NCBI GenBank assembly: GCA_007859995.1
Contig: SMSL01000008.1
Span: 1 to 64,000, forward strand
From: Candidatus Brocadiaceae bacterium S225
GTDB lineage: Bacteria; Planctomycetota; Brocadiia; Brocadiales; Scalinduaceae
Direction of reading: 5' to 3'
DNA length: 64,000 nucleotides
The notes beneath the pieces were generated by a model. It was not told where the DNA came from. It saw only the letters and a program-made list of their open reading frames with translations, and searched no databases. The position numbers were made by a program, and so were the translations under genes. The stretch's first letter is position 1. Each line of letters begins with the position of its first letter. Positions 17,497 through 26,438 of the stretch are shown one piece after another.

Positions 17497-18741
17497 ATGA
17501 CAAGCACAACAGGACAAAAGAAAAATAGACCATTAAGAATTATTTTAATTGTTGGAATGATACTGATGCGTCTCTCTGTATTAGAGGTGGCAATACGTAT
17601 TTTCGATCCCCAGTCTGATCTCAGAAGAAGAGATCTTTTCTTGCGTTATGAACCATTCATAGGTGTTGAAGGGATCCCAAACAAAAAGGGAATATATGCC
17701 ACCAGATCATTTAAGTCAACCATAGAACTGAACAACGAAGGGCTTCGAGATTATGATCATGAGAAACTTAACACTCAAAAGAAATTTCGTATTATTGGGC
17801 TGGGGGATAGTTTTACATTTGGGAATGGTGTTAATAATGACCAGGTATTTTTGAAAGTATTAGAAAAGTTGAATTCAGGCATTGAAACCATTAATATGAG
17901 TATTTTTGGCGGAAATCCACAGACGTCACTTAAGATATATATGTCACGTGGCCTCAAATATGAGCACAACATAGCCATGCTGGGTATTTTCCTGGGAAGT
18001 GATCTCGCTACATATTATCCAAAAGATAGCGACTCTCCCCCCCAATGGGGTTTCGATAGTGAAGACAATTTCGTTTTAATAGGAAAAATGTTAGGCCAGG
18101 AGGAAGTAGAAAAAATAAGAAAATCCAGCGAAGACAATTATTCTCCCACAAAAAACAGGAACTTGAGGAAACGAATAAACTATTGGTTAGTTCGTCACAT
18201 TCAGCTTCTTACTTTCATCGGTAATTATCGTAATCATTTTTCTAATGTAATTAAAGGATCTTCTCTTTATATAAAGATATTCAAAACTTTTGGTGCGGAG
18301 AATAAGGGTTCGTATGGTTTTCCAAATCATTGCAGAAAAAAAGATTCCACAGATATGGATTATGGGTGGAGATTGTTATCTAAATCGCTAGAAACCATGA
18401 GAGATTATGCTGGTGAAACAGGTGCAGAATTATATGTTGTTCTTATTCCATCTCAGCTTCAGAGTTCAAAAATACTTTATGAAAGAACTTTAAGAAAGCA
18501 CGGCCAGGATCCATCAGAATTTGACCTGGAGAAACCAAACAGAAAATTAGCGCAACTGTGCGAAAGCCTGGAAATTGCCTGTCTTGATCTTTTACCGGCG
18601 GTGAAAGAAGCTGTATCTAAAGGTTATCAACTGTATTTTATCCGTGACGGACACATGAATGTTCATGGCAATAATTTTGTGGCTAAAGAAATTTATAAAG
18701 ATCTGAAGAGAAGGTGGCCTGGACAGATTGAAAGCCAATAG
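17497..18741 (+). CDS. Membrane-anchored SGNH-fold protein, probable acyl transfer/esterase partner of MBOAT
   Basis: The 414-aa protein starts with a short cytoplasmic tail and one hydrophobic anchor (residues about 13-32, PLRIILIVGMILMRLSVLEV). A periplasmic SGNH/GDSL-type domain follows. The nucleophile block is GLGDSFTFGNGV (about residue 102) and the C-terminal Asp/His pair lies in FIRDGHMNVHGNNFVAKEI (about 385). Proteins of this type sit beside MBOAT acyltransferases such as AlgI and complete O-acetylation of exopolysaccharide, as AlgJ/AlgX do. The next gene is exactly such an MBOAT. Assigning it to polysaccharide acylation is therefore well supported by context, but the acceptor is unknown. 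Confidence 0.7.
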   Translation: MTSTTGQKKNRPLRIILIVGMILMRLSVLEVAIRIFDPQSDLRRRDLFLRYEPFIGVEGIPNKKGIYATRSFKSTIELNNEGLRDYDHEKLNTQKKFRIIGLGDSFTFGNGVNNDQVFLKVLEKLNSGIETINMSIFGGNPQTSLKIYMSRGLKYEHNIAMLGIFLGSDLATYYPKDSDSPPQWGFDSEDNFVLIGKMLGQEEVEKIRKSSEDNYSPTKNRNLRKRINYWLVRHIQLLTFIGNYRNHFSNVIKGSSLYIKIFKTFGAENKGSYGFPNHCRKKDSTDMDYGWRLLSKSLETMRDYAGETGAELYVVLIPSQLQSSKILYERTLRKHGQDPSEFDLEKPNRKLAQLCESLEIACLDLLPAVKEAVSKGYQLYFIRDGHMNVHGNNFVAKEIYKDLKRRWPGQIESQ

Positions 18742-18927
18742 AGACTCATTAACATAAAAGTGATACTTAGTTTTTCTCCTTACTCCCTGCTATAGATGCC
18801 AGCAGCGTGTCTGGGCTGGAAGATGCAATGACAAAACCAAAAAATTCTTACTGATTGTAATACAATTTTATTTATTTACCAAATGCTGAAATCTTGAAAG
18901 ATTTTTACAAAAAAAAACAGGTGCTGA

Positions 18928-20421
18928 ATGCTTTTTAATTCTCTTCATTTTATTTTCTTTTTTCCTGTAGTGGTATTGTTGTATTTTTCCATTCCACAGC
19001 GCTGGAGATGGGTACTTCTTCTTCTGGCAAGCTACTATTTTTATACCCGCTGGAAGGTTAATTACGCAATACTGCTGGTAACTTCTACCATAGTTGATTA
19101 TACCGCTGGTATGCTCATGGTCAGATTTCCTAAGAAAGGGATAGGAAGAAAATGTTTATTGACATCAAGCCTGGTTGCCAATTTAGGCATGTTGTTTACA
19201 TTTAAATATTATAATTTTGTGAGTGCCAATCTACAGGAATTATGTGACAGGTTTGATACTATTTACCATGTGCCTCAATTGGATATTCTTTTGCCTTTAG
19301 GTATATCATTTTATACATTTCAAACCATTAACTATACCATAGACGTGTACCGTGGTCATATTGAACCGGAAAAGCACCTGGGTCGTTTTGCGGTTTATGT
19401 GGCCTTTTTCCCACAGCTGGTGGCTGGACCAATTGAAAGGGCTTCACATTTAATTCCCCAATTTCTGCAAGATCACCGATTTAATTACCAGCGTCTTGTT
19501 GACGGATTCAGGATAATGCTCTGGGGTTTTTTTCTGAAAGTAGTTGTGGCTGATCGCTTAGCTGTCTATGTTGACAACGTTTACAGTGCTCCACATCAAT
19601 ATCATGGTGCGCCGCTATTGTTGGCTACCTACTTCTTCGCTTTTCAGATATATGCTGATTTTGCCGGGTATTCTGCTATAGCAATTGGTTCTGCAAAGAT
19701 TATGGGTTTCGATCTGATGGAAAATTTTCGTTACCCCTATTTAGCCGCTTCTGTCTCTGAATTCTGGAAAAGATGGCATATTTCACTTTCTACCTGGTTT
19801 CGGGATTATGTGTATATACCAATGGGTGGCAATCGTGTATCCAAGTCTCGCTGGATATATAATATCATGGTCCTCTTCCTTATAAGTGGAGTGTGGCATG
19901 GTGCAAACTGGACGTTTCTGGTTTGGGGTGCGATACACGGCGTCTATTTGATTACTTATCTACGAACTAAAAGACTACAGGTTAAAATTCTGAGAATTAT
20001 CGGTATAGAAAACAAACCACGATTTAAAAAAATTCTTGCTGTATTTCTTACCTTCCACCTTGTACTTGTAGCATGGATTTTTTTCAGAGCCAATTCTATT
20101 GAGGATGCTGGTACTATCCTCTCAAATATGGTTAGCGGGCTCCCTTATGATATTTACAGATTTCTAAATATGGATTTGAATGGTATTTACGAAGATTCGC
20201 TCATGTTCGTAAATATAACTGGATTTGAATTTTGCCTAAGCATTACTCTCATATTATTTGTAATGATGCATGATATTTTACGTGGCGCATTGTGTCTGCA
20301 CCAGAAACTGGGCAGGAATACAAGGTATTATTTTCGTATGGCCTATTATGATGTATTGATAATCGCTCTGATACTTTTTGGCGTATATGGGCAAAAGCAA
20401 TTTATCTATTTTCAATTTTAA
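18928..20421 (+). CDS. MBOAT-family O-acyltransferase, AlgI-like
   Basis: A 497-aa multipass protein with about ten membrane segments, starting MLFNSLHFIFFFPVVVLLYF. It has the MBOAT landmarks: FFPQLVAGPIERASHLIPQF, the FWKRWHISLSTWFRDYVYIP block with conserved Trp/Arg, and the catalytic-histidine context GVWHGANWTFLVWGAIHG. AlgI-type enzymes move acetyl groups across the inner membrane to periplasmic polysaccharide or peptidoglycan acceptors. With the SGNH protein just upstream (186-bp gap) it forms a two-gene acylation unit. The C-terminus is complete, ending QKQFIYFQF. Confidence 0.9.
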   Translation: MLFNSLHFIFFFPVVVLLYFSIPQRWRWVLLLLASYYFYTRWKVNYAILLVTSTIVDYTAGMLMVRFPKKGIGRKCLLTSSLVANLGMLFTFKYYNFVSANLQELCDRFDTIYHVPQLDILLPLGISFYTFQTINYTIDVYRGHIEPEKHLGRFAVYVAFFPQLVAGPIERASHLIPQFLQDHRFNYQRLVDGFRIMLWGFFLKVVVADRLAVYVDNVYSAPHQYHGAPLLLATYFFAFQIYADFAGYSAIAIGSAKIMGFDLMENFRYPYLAASVSEFWKRWHISLSTWFRDYVYIPMGGNRVSKSRWIYNIMVLFLISGVWHGANWTFLVWGAIHGVYLITYLRTKRLQVKILRIIGIENKPRFKKILAVFLTFHLVLVAWIFFRANSIEDAGTILSNMVSGLPYDIYRFLNMDLNGIYEDSLMFVNITGFEFCLSITLILFVMMHDILRGALCLHQKLGRNTRYYFRMAYYDVLIIALILFGVYGQKQFIYFQF

Positions 20422-20424
20422 AGT

Positions 20425-20754
20425 GTGTGCTGCAAAACAGCTTTGTCAGAATACGTGGTAGAGATTGTAGCCAGGAGCATCTGCTTGCTTTTAGCTGAAA
20501 TAGCCGCTTATTTTGTTCTTCATGCAATGAAAAAAAGTGATCCGGTTTGGAGAATATTACGGAACAATATACCCAGCCCGGTAGCCCTTCTCCAATACGT
20601 CATCACTATTCCCATTATTTTCTTGTCTGTATATGCAGATTACCTTACCATTACGCAAAAACTTAACCGGACGACACTGAGCAAAAGTGATTATTCTGCT
20701 CACAAATCAAACAATTTTTGCTACGACAAGCGCGTGTTACTCTTAAAATATTAA
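20425..20754 (+). CDS. Possible small membrane protein downstream of the MBOAT gene
   Basis: A 109-aa frame opens with GTG only 3 bp after the MBOAT stop. It has two hydrophobic stretches (about residues 14-35 and 51-72, the latter ALLQYVITIPIIFLSVYADY). No family is recognised and there is no obvious ribosome-binding site. It could be a small operon member or chance. Confidence 0.3.
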   Translation: MCCKTALSEYVVEIVARSICLLLAEIAAYFVLHAMKKSDPVWRILRNNIPSPVALLQYVITIPIIFLSVYADYLTITQKLNRTTLSKSDYSAHKSNNFCYDKRVLLLKY

Positions 20755-20856
20755 ATAGCAAACTGTACTGTGTCATTCAACGATTTTTAAAGGGTATAAT
20801 TCAAACGACTGTCCTTAAAACCGTCTCAGAATAGCCGTAAGTCCTTATATGAAAAA

Positions 20857-20930
20857 TGGGCCCACTAGGACTCGAACCTAGGACACACGGATTATGAGTC
20901 CGTTGCTCTAACCAACTGAGCTATGGGCCC
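20857..20930 (-). tRNA. tRNA with CAU anticodon (elongator Met or Ile2)
   Basis: The minus strand folds as a normal cloverleaf. The acceptor stem GGGCCCA pairs with TGGGCCC, the D-arm is GCTCAGTTGGTTAGAGC, and the anticodon stem ACGGA/TCCGT encloses the loop CTCATAA (anticodon CAT). The T-arm is CTAGG-TTCGAGT-CCTAG, followed by discriminator A. CCA is not encoded. The gene is not initiator-like, since the anticodon stem lacks three G-C pairs next to the loop. It is either elongator Met or the tRNA-Ile that TilS converts to lysidine; the sequence alone does not let me decide. Confidence 0.95.
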
Positions 20931-21331
20931 CGAAATGATCTGCGGAGTGATCAAGTACTCTTTTTTTTTACTTTATATAGGAATCTCAAAATAAGCCGAG
21001 ATGCCACAAATACAACGAGTAGGAGTTTATCAATTTTTCGGTCGGGTTTCAAGTGTTTTGTTTTACTGGGCTGAAGAGCACTCACATATCTTTTACTTTC
21101 TGACTGCTTATTTAATAAAAATACTAAATCAATACAATTCACAGAAACATTACAAGCGAAACCGATCCTGAGATAAATGAATATTTCTAGCCGGATTAAG
21201 CTTAACTGATGAGCGTGGTTATAAACAGGTCTACCTGTTATATAGATAGATGAACCGGACGGTAAAAAAAACGCTGCGTGTCATCCTTAGCGGAACATTT
21301 CCTTTTATGATCTTCGTAAATTCAATTTCAC

Positions 21332-21360
21332 TTGACATAATGTAATTATCAAAATAGAAT
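21332..21360 (+). promoter_or_regulatory. Sigma-70-type promoter for the oxidoreductase gene
   Basis: TTGACA (21332-21337) and TAGAAT (21355-21360) are 17 bp apart and about 62 bp before the ATG at 21422. This is a near-consensus promoter in the right orientation for the oxidoreductase/metF unit. Confidence 0.6.
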
Positions 21361-21421
21361 ATTCCACTCATAAAAAACAAGAAACTTGTTAAGTTTTTTA
21401 CATGATAAGGGTTACAAATAT

Positions 21422-23497
21422 ATGACGGATGTTTTTGGGGACAAATCAAAAATAAACAGATACGATATTGACGAAGAAGCTCCATGTATCGTTGCCTGTC
21501 CAATCCGACAGGATGCTCGGGATTATATACAATTGATTGCAAGGGGTCGTTTTTCTGAAGCGATGCTGGTCGTCGCGGAAAGAAACGCTTTACCGTCGGC
21601 GTGTGGACGCATATGCACCCATCCATGTGAGACTGAATGTAGAAGGAAAGATATTGACAAACCTATCGCAATTGCATGGCTGAAACGTTTCCTTGCCGAT
21701 GGCTTTTTCAATGACACTACACAAGGTATAGACAGGCAGACAGAAATCAAATATTCTGAGAAGATTGCGATCATTGGCGCTGGACCGGCAGGATTAGCAG
21801 CCGCAAAGGATCTGTCACTCCTTGGATATAAATGTACTATCTTTGAAGCGCATTCCGGTCCCGGAGGTATGCTTCGTATGGGAGTACCGACATACCGCCT
21901 GCCAAGAGAGTTCATGGATAAAGACATCAATTTTATAACAGACCTTGGTGTAGAAATAAAATATAATACGACTATCGGCAAGGATATATCCTTCGACGAT
22001 TTAAAAAATGATTTTGATATTACGTTTTTAGCTGTAGGTTTGCCCGTTACCAGACGGCTGCCTATTGAAGGCACCGATTTAGATGGGGTGCAGGACGCTA
22101 TAACATTTCTTAAGAGCGCAAACTGCCATGGCAACGCAAAGGTTGGAAATAATGTCCTAGTTATTGGTGGTGGAGCGGTTGCTATGGATTGTGCGAGAAC
22201 GGCCTTAAGGCTTGGACCCAGGGAAGTTAATATAGTATGCCTGGAGCATCGAAATGAAATGCCAACATCTGATTATGAGATTGAAGAAACGCTACAGGAA
22301 AAAGCAGTACTTCACGCCTCATTAGGCCCAAAAAGGATTATAGGAAAAAATGGCAAGGTCACGGGGCTTGAGACGCTTAAAGTAAAATCTGTTTTTGACA
22401 GCCAGGGAAGATTTAATCCCTCATTTCACGAAGGCAGTGAATCTATCATAAATGCAGATACTGTAATTCTGGCTATAGGCCAATCATCAGATCTATCGTT
22501 TCTTGAAGGGCATGAAGAGATAGGTGTTACCGGGGGAGGCACAATAGCCGCAGACGCCGATACTTTACACACCGGTATGCCGGGTGTTTTTGCGGGTGGT
22601 GATGTGGTTTTAGGCAGAGGTACACTCACTATGGGTTTAGGACATGGTAAGAAAGCCGCATTATCTATACATAATTATCTCAGAAAGAGTTCTGAGACTG
22701 ATCATAAATTCAGAGATGTTAAACCTATTGATGAACTGTCAAAGACAAAAACAAGAGTAGACAAAATAAAGAGAGAGGAGAGGGATGAAATGCCAGCCCT
22801 CGATCCGGATACAAGGATCGGAAATTTTGACGAAGTTGAGCTGGGTTTTACAAAAGAGATTGCAGTACGTGAAGCAATGCGTTGCATGAACTGCGGTAAT
22901 GGCGCCTCCGTCTCTCCAGAAACATGCATTGCGTGTCTGACCTGTGTCAGAGTATGCCCTTTTGAAATACCAAAAATAACAGAAGATGAAAATTTTGCTT
23001 ACATAGATAATGATTGCCAATCATGTGGAATGTGTGTTGTAGAATGCCCTGCAAAGGCAATAGAGTTTAAGGGGTCGTATGAGGATATGGGCAAAGATCA
23101 ATTACAAGAAGCTTTCACAAAAGCAAAAACATCTGAGCCGTTGATAATAAACTTCTATTGCAGCTATAATCTGAATCTGGTACTCTCCAAAGAAGAACTA
23201 CCGGAAAACATCAGGCAGGTAAATTTACTCAGTTTAGGAAAGTTAAGCCCGGGATTAATTCTCGACGCATTTGAGAAAGGTGCCGATGGAGTTTTAATTA
23301 CATCATGTGACGACTCGTGTCATTTCGGTGATTCATGTAATACCTGGGCAGAACAAAGAGCGGAAACGGCAATCGATTTCTTAACTTCAATTGGCATTGA
23401 AAAGGAAAGGATAAAACATCATATTCTTCCAGGCCAAAACGGAGATAGTTTCTTACAAACAGCGAATCAATTGATAGAAAAGATAAAAAAACTATAA
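21422..23497 (+). CDS. FAD/NAD(P) oxidoreductase fused to ferredoxin and MvhD-like domains
   Basis: About 691 aa in three parts. Residues 1-110 are the GltD-like N-terminal Fe-S segment (CIVACPIRQDARDYIQLI; CGRICTHPCETECRR). Residues about 112-445 are a GltB/D-type flavin dehydrogenase with two Rossmann motifs (IAIIGAGPAGLAAAKDL; VLVIGGGAVAMDCARTAL) and GVFAGGDVVLGRGTL. Then comes a 2x[4Fe-4S] ferredoxin (CIACLTCVRVCPFEIPK; CQSCGMCVVECPAKAI). Last is an MvhD/FlpD-like hydrogenase-delta domain (about residues 560-691, NFYCSYN, ITSCDDSCHFGDSCN). I start at 21422 (MTDVFGDK), since this gives the family N-terminus. It probably delivers electrons from NAD(P)H or another donor to a partner. metF follows, suggesting methylene-THF reduction. 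Confidence 0.85.
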   Translation: MTDVFGDKSKINRYDIDEEAPCIVACPIRQDARDYIQLIARGRFSEAMLVVAERNALPSACGRICTHPCETECRRKDIDKPIAIAWLKRFLADGFFNDTTQGIDRQTEIKYSEKIAIIGAGPAGLAAAKDLSLLGYKCTIFEAHSGPGGMLRMGVPTYRLPREFMDKDINFITDLGVEIKYNTTIGKDISFDDLKNDFDITFLAVGLPVTRRLPIEGTDLDGVQDAITFLKSANCHGNAKVGNNVLVIGGGAVAMDCARTALRLGPREVNIVCLEHRNEMPTSDYEIEETLQEKAVLHASLGPKRIIGKNGKVTGLETLKVKSVFDSQGRFNPSFHEGSESIINADTVILAIGQSSDLSFLEGHEEIGVTGGGTIAADADTLHTGMPGVFAGGDVVLGRGTLTMGLGHGKKAALSIHNYLRKSSETDHKFRDVKPIDELSKTKTRVDKIKREERDEMPALDPDTRIGNFDEVELGFTKEIAVREAMRCMNCGNGASVSPETCIACLTCVRVCPFEIPKITEDENFAYIDNDCQSCGMCVVECPAKAIEFKGSYEDMGKDQLQEAFTKAKTSEPLIINFYCSYNLNLVLSKEELPENIRQVNLLSLGKLSPGLILDAFEKGADGVLITSCDDSCHFGDSCNTWAEQRAETAIDFLTSIGIEKERIKHHILPGQNGDSFLQTANQLIEKIKKL

Positions 23498-23578
23498 CAA
23501 GTTAAGTCGTTATCGCGACAAAGGACTATCCTTCGACTCCGCTCAGAGGATGACGTCACACTGAGCAGAGTCGAAGTG
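23498..23578 (+). repeat. Palindromic dispersed repeat, copy 1
   Basis: CTTCGACTCCGCTCAG and CTGAGCAGAGTCGAAG pair in 15 of 16 positions around GATGACGTCACA. The 5' shoulder CAAGTTAAGTCGTTATCGCGACAAAGG is partly shared with a second copy at 25435-25542 in the opposite orientation. It lies between the oxidoreductase and metF genes and can form a strong stem, which might attenuate read-through. Confidence 0.6.
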
Positions 23579-23647
23579 TCATCAACATTGAATTTCCTAT
23601 GCATTAAACTAATCTTATCCTTTTCTTAACAATCATTTTATATCACT

Positions 23648-24598
23648 ATGAGCGAAGAACACAACACAAACAATAATTTTAAATCAGGAAGTAATTTAGA
23701 GAAACTTCTCAAGAAGGGTGAATTCGTTGTTACGTCAGAACTGGGGCCGCCCAGAGGAGCCAGCCGGCAAGCAGTTGAAAAGAAGGCAGAGCTTTTAAAA
23801 GGTTATGCTGACGCATTTAATTTAACTGACTGCCAGACCGCGATGGTACGCCTTTCCAGTATCGCAAGTGGCGCTATACTCCTTGATATGGGAATGGAAC
23901 CCGTTGTGCAATTGACCTGTAGAGATAGAAATAGAATAGCAATGCAAAGTGATATCCTTGGGGCAGCAGCTCTGGGCATGAAAAATCTTCTGTGCTTGAC
24001 CGGAGACCATCAGTGCTTCGGTGACCATCCTGAGGCCAAAGGTGTTTTTGATCTGGACTCCATAAATCAACTGGATATGTTCAGACAAATGAGAGATGAG
24101 AAAAAATTTCAATCAGGTGAAGAGCTGAAAACAGAAGGGCCAAAACTCTTTTTAGGCGCTGCGGAAAATCCTTTTGCGGATCCCTTCCAATATAGGGCTG
24201 CCCGTCTTGCAAAGAAAGTGAAAGCGGGAGCTGATTTCATTCAAACTCAAATCATCTATAATGTGGAAAAGTTTGAGGAGTGGATGGGTATGGTCAGGGC
24301 CATGGGATTGCATAAGAAAGTATCTATTCTGGCAGGAGTTACACCTATCAGATCTCTCGGTATGGCCAAGTACATGAAGAAAAATGTTCCCGGTATGGAT
24401 GTGCCTGATGAGTTAATAAAACGTCTGGAAGGTGCGGAAAAGAAGAAAGCTGAAGGTATAAACATCTGCCTTGAAGTAATTGAGAGAGTAAGGGAAATTG
24501 AAGGGGTTTCAGGAGTTCACATCATGGCTGTTGAGTGGGAAGAGATAGTTCCGGAAATTACAGAAAGAGCAGGATTACTCCCGAGACCGACACTATAA
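23648..24598 (+). CDS. metF: Methylenetetrahydrofolate reductase (Wood-Ljungdahl type)
   Basis: The 316-aa protein is a MetF-type TIM-barrel flavoprotein reducing 5,10-methylene-THF to 5-methyl-THF. Visible signatures are VVTSELGPPRGASRQAVEKKAELL at the start (written here in two linked parts: VVTSELGPPRGAS and RQAVEKKAELL), LTCRDRNRIAMQSDILGAA, the LLCLTGDHQCFGDHPEAKG flavin/substrate region, GAAENPFADPFQYR, and AGADFIQTQIIYNVEKFEEW. Many acetogens and other Wood-Ljungdahl bacteria place this gene beside a MetV or an Fe-S/flavin partner; here the partner looks like the preceding oxidoreductase-MvhD fusion. Methyl-branch CO2 fixation is the likely role, with methionine synthesis also possible. 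Confidence 0.88.
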   Translation: MSEEHNTNNNFKSGSNLEKLLKKGEFVVTSELGPPRGASRQAVEKKAELLKGYADAFNLTDCQTAMVRLSSIASGAILLDMGMEPVVQLTCRDRNRIAMQSDILGAAALGMKNLLCLTGDHQCFGDHPEAKGVFDLDSINQLDMFRQMRDEKKFQSGEELKTEGPKLFLGAAENPFADPFQYRAARLAKKVKAGADFIQTQIIYNVEKFEEWMGMVRAMGLHKKVSILAGVTPIRSLGMAKYMKKNVPGMDVPDELIKRLEGAEKKKAEGINICLEVIERVREIEGVSGVHIMAVEWEEIVPEITERAGLLPRPTL

Positions 24599-24616
24599 TC
24601 GATCCATTATTTTATG

Positions 24617-25369
24617 CTAGCATCTGATTTCAATTTTAAAAACGAATGGCGATACCTTCTGTCCAACTATTATTTCATTCTCGCCCATATCCAACACACT
24701 CTGAACATCTATTCTCTTTCCGTTAACAATGGTACCAAGACGACTCCCGCGATCAACAACTACATATCTACCTTCTACTTTATCTATCAAAAAGTGGTTT
24801 CTTGAAACATTAAAAGGTGGCAAATCTTGAAGATACAGATCATTATCAGAAAGGACATCAACCTCATCTAATTCATGTTTACGTCCAACCTTAAAAGGGA
24901 ATTTGTTTATCTTCATTTCACGGTTATCTAATACGTCTGAACTGATTACATTTAAACCAGATAGCGTGATAAATTCTGAACCGTGCACTCGCTTATTTAC
25001 ACCTGCCTTCACCGTATCAGAACCTTCCTTACTCACCAGCATACTGTTTATAGTTCTCAATCTTTCAAAAAGTGCTTTTATGATTGGCAAAAGCACTTTG
25101 GGATCTTTTTCAAACAGTTGATTAAAATTATCACGGTTGAGCACCGCTAATTGTACATCTTCAAGAGCTGTAACCGTAGCAGATCTCGGTTGATCATCGA
25201 CCAAGCCCATTTCACCAAATATCTGCCCTTCGCCTAATATAGCGAGTACAACCTTATTATTGGTTATATCAACCACCTCTACCTTTCCTGACTTTATAAC
25301 GTATGCAGATGTTCCGTATGATCCTTTTTCAATTATCACATCACCTTTTTCAAATGTTTTCAGTTCCAT
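24617..25369 (-). CDS. Cyclic-nucleotide-binding domain plus FHA domain protein
   Basis: A 250-aa protein with two sensor domains and no visible effector. Residues 1-115 are a cNMP-binding fold (KGDVIIEKGSYGTSAYVI, GQIFGEMGLVDDQPRSATV, the phosphate-binding cassette). Residues about 150-248 are a forkhead-associated domain (FPFKVGRKHELDEVD, PPFNVSRNHFLID, VVDRGSRLGTIVNGKRI), which binds phosphothreonine. There is no DNA-binding HTH, so this is not a Crp/Fnr transcription factor. It probably connects a nucleotide or lipid-like ligand to a Ser/Thr kinase pathway. It converges on metF with an 18-bp gap. Confidence 0.88.
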   Translation of the reverse strand: MELKTFEKGDVIIEKGSYGTSAYVIKSGKVEVVDITNNKVVLAILGEGQIFGEMGLVDDQPRSATVTALEDVQLAVLNRDNFNQLFEKDPKVLLPIIKALFERLRTINSMLVSKEGSDTVKAGVNKRVHGSEFITLSGLNVISSDVLDNREMKINKFPFKVGRKHELDEVDVLSDNDLYLQDLPPFNVSRNHFLIDKVEGRYVVVDRGSRLGTIVNGKRIDVQSVLDMGENEIIVGQKVSPFVFKIEIRC

Positions 25370-25434
25370 AAAGTACTCCCAAAGAAGATATATGTATTAT
25401 AATTAATTTATACATAAAAATTCAATATTGATAA

Positions 25435-25542
25435 CACTTCGACTCCGCTCAGTGTGACAACTCTACTCTAAGCGGCAGAGTGACGACGTCATCCTTCTGA
25501 GCGGAGTCGAAGGATAGACCTTTATCGCGAAGCGCTTAACTT
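25435..25542 (-). repeat. Palindromic dispersed repeat, copy 2
   Basis: Read on the minus strand this repeats the element at 23498-23578: CAAGTTAAGCGCTTCGCGAT, then CTATCCTTCGACTCCGCTCA, GATGACGTCGTCACTCTGCC and CACTGAGCGGAGTCGAAG. Its centre is about 25 bp longer. The two copies bracket metF and the cNMP/FHA gene in inverted orientation, so a crossover between them would flip that 2-kb segment. Confidence 0.6.
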
Positions 25543-25550
25543 GTAACATC

Positions 25551-26417
25551 CTAAAAAACCGTGATCATAATTATACCGGAAACCATAACAGTTGCCCCCA
25601 ATAACCTTTCTTTAATATTAGTTTCCTTAAAAAACATAACACCGTAAATAACGCCAAAAAGAATACTCAACCGCTTTACTGAGACCATATAAGATACTTC
25701 AATAAGGCTAATTGCCTTAAGATGTGTAATTATCATTATAGTGATCAGTATGCCGATAAGAAGAAAAAGTACAGGCCTGGAAAACGCTTTCGAGTGGAAA
25801 TGTTTGGTTCTGAAGCTGATTACCAGATAGAAAAAAAATGATAATAGAAATGAGTAAACAACACTGAAAAAAAGAGGATCGGAATGTTGTACTGCTATTT
25901 TACCAATACAAGCCCCTATACTGAAGACGAAGGCAACAATAATCATTAATACGGAACCTTGTTCTTTCGCAATTGCCTTAAATGGCTCAAAAAAACCTTC
26001 ACTGATCGTGTGAACGTTTAGCAAATAAGCGCCTATTACGACTAAAACGATGCCTGTGAAACCAGACCTATCAGGTCTTTCTCCCAGAATAATGAATGAT
26101 GTGCCTATCAAAAAGACAGGGGTTAATGACAAAAATGGAAGTGTTAATGAAAGAGGTGATATCTTTATTGCCTTCATATATAACAACAAAGCTATTATAT
26201 CAAGCGGAACAGCCATCAGTGTCGCCACATAGAAAACTCTATCCAGTTCAGGCTTTTCTATGAATGGTATGATAAAAGCCATAAACGGGAGAGCGTATCC
26301 GGTCCTGACCCAGGCAACTATAGATGGATCAGTATTATCATCTAATGCCTTTTTACTCAATGCATCTGCAGTTGCCAGACTTAAGGCACAAACAAGTGCA
26401 TATACAAACCAGCTCAT
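25551..26417 (-). CDS. EamA/DMT-superfamily membrane transporter
   Basis: A 288-aa protein of about ten hydrophobic helices arranged as two EamA repeats. The N-terminal repeat begins WFVYALVCALSLATADALSKKALDD and has IVAWVRTGYALPFMAF; the second repeat includes VVYSFLLSFFFYLVISF and VSYMVSVKRLSILFGVIYGV, with the final GATVMVSGIIMITVF. DMT members export or exchange metabolites; in some glycan loci such proteins act as lipid-linked sugar flippases. It leads straight into the glycan locus (21-bp gap to the next gene), which makes a glycan-linked role possible but not proven. Confidence 0.8.
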   Translation of the reverse strand: MSWFVYALVCALSLATADALSKKALDDNTDPSIVAWVRTGYALPFMAFIIPFIEKPELDRVFYVATLMAVPLDIIALLLYMKAIKISPLSLTLPFLSLTPVFLIGTSFIILGERPDRSGFTGIVLVVIGAYLLNVHTISEGFFEPFKAIAKEQGSVLMIIVAFVFSIGACIGKIAVQHSDPLFFSVVYSFLLSFFFYLVISFRTKHFHSKAFSRPVLFLLIGILITIMIITHLKAISLIEVSYMVSVKRLSILFGVIYGVMFFKETNIKERLLGATVMVSGIIMITVF

Positions 26418-26438
26418 TTATATTTATTATTAAGGATT

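Noticed and set aside
20951-21142. 63-aa minus-strand frame downstream of the tRNA
   Set aside because: Low-complexity basic frame without a start signal or homology I can see.
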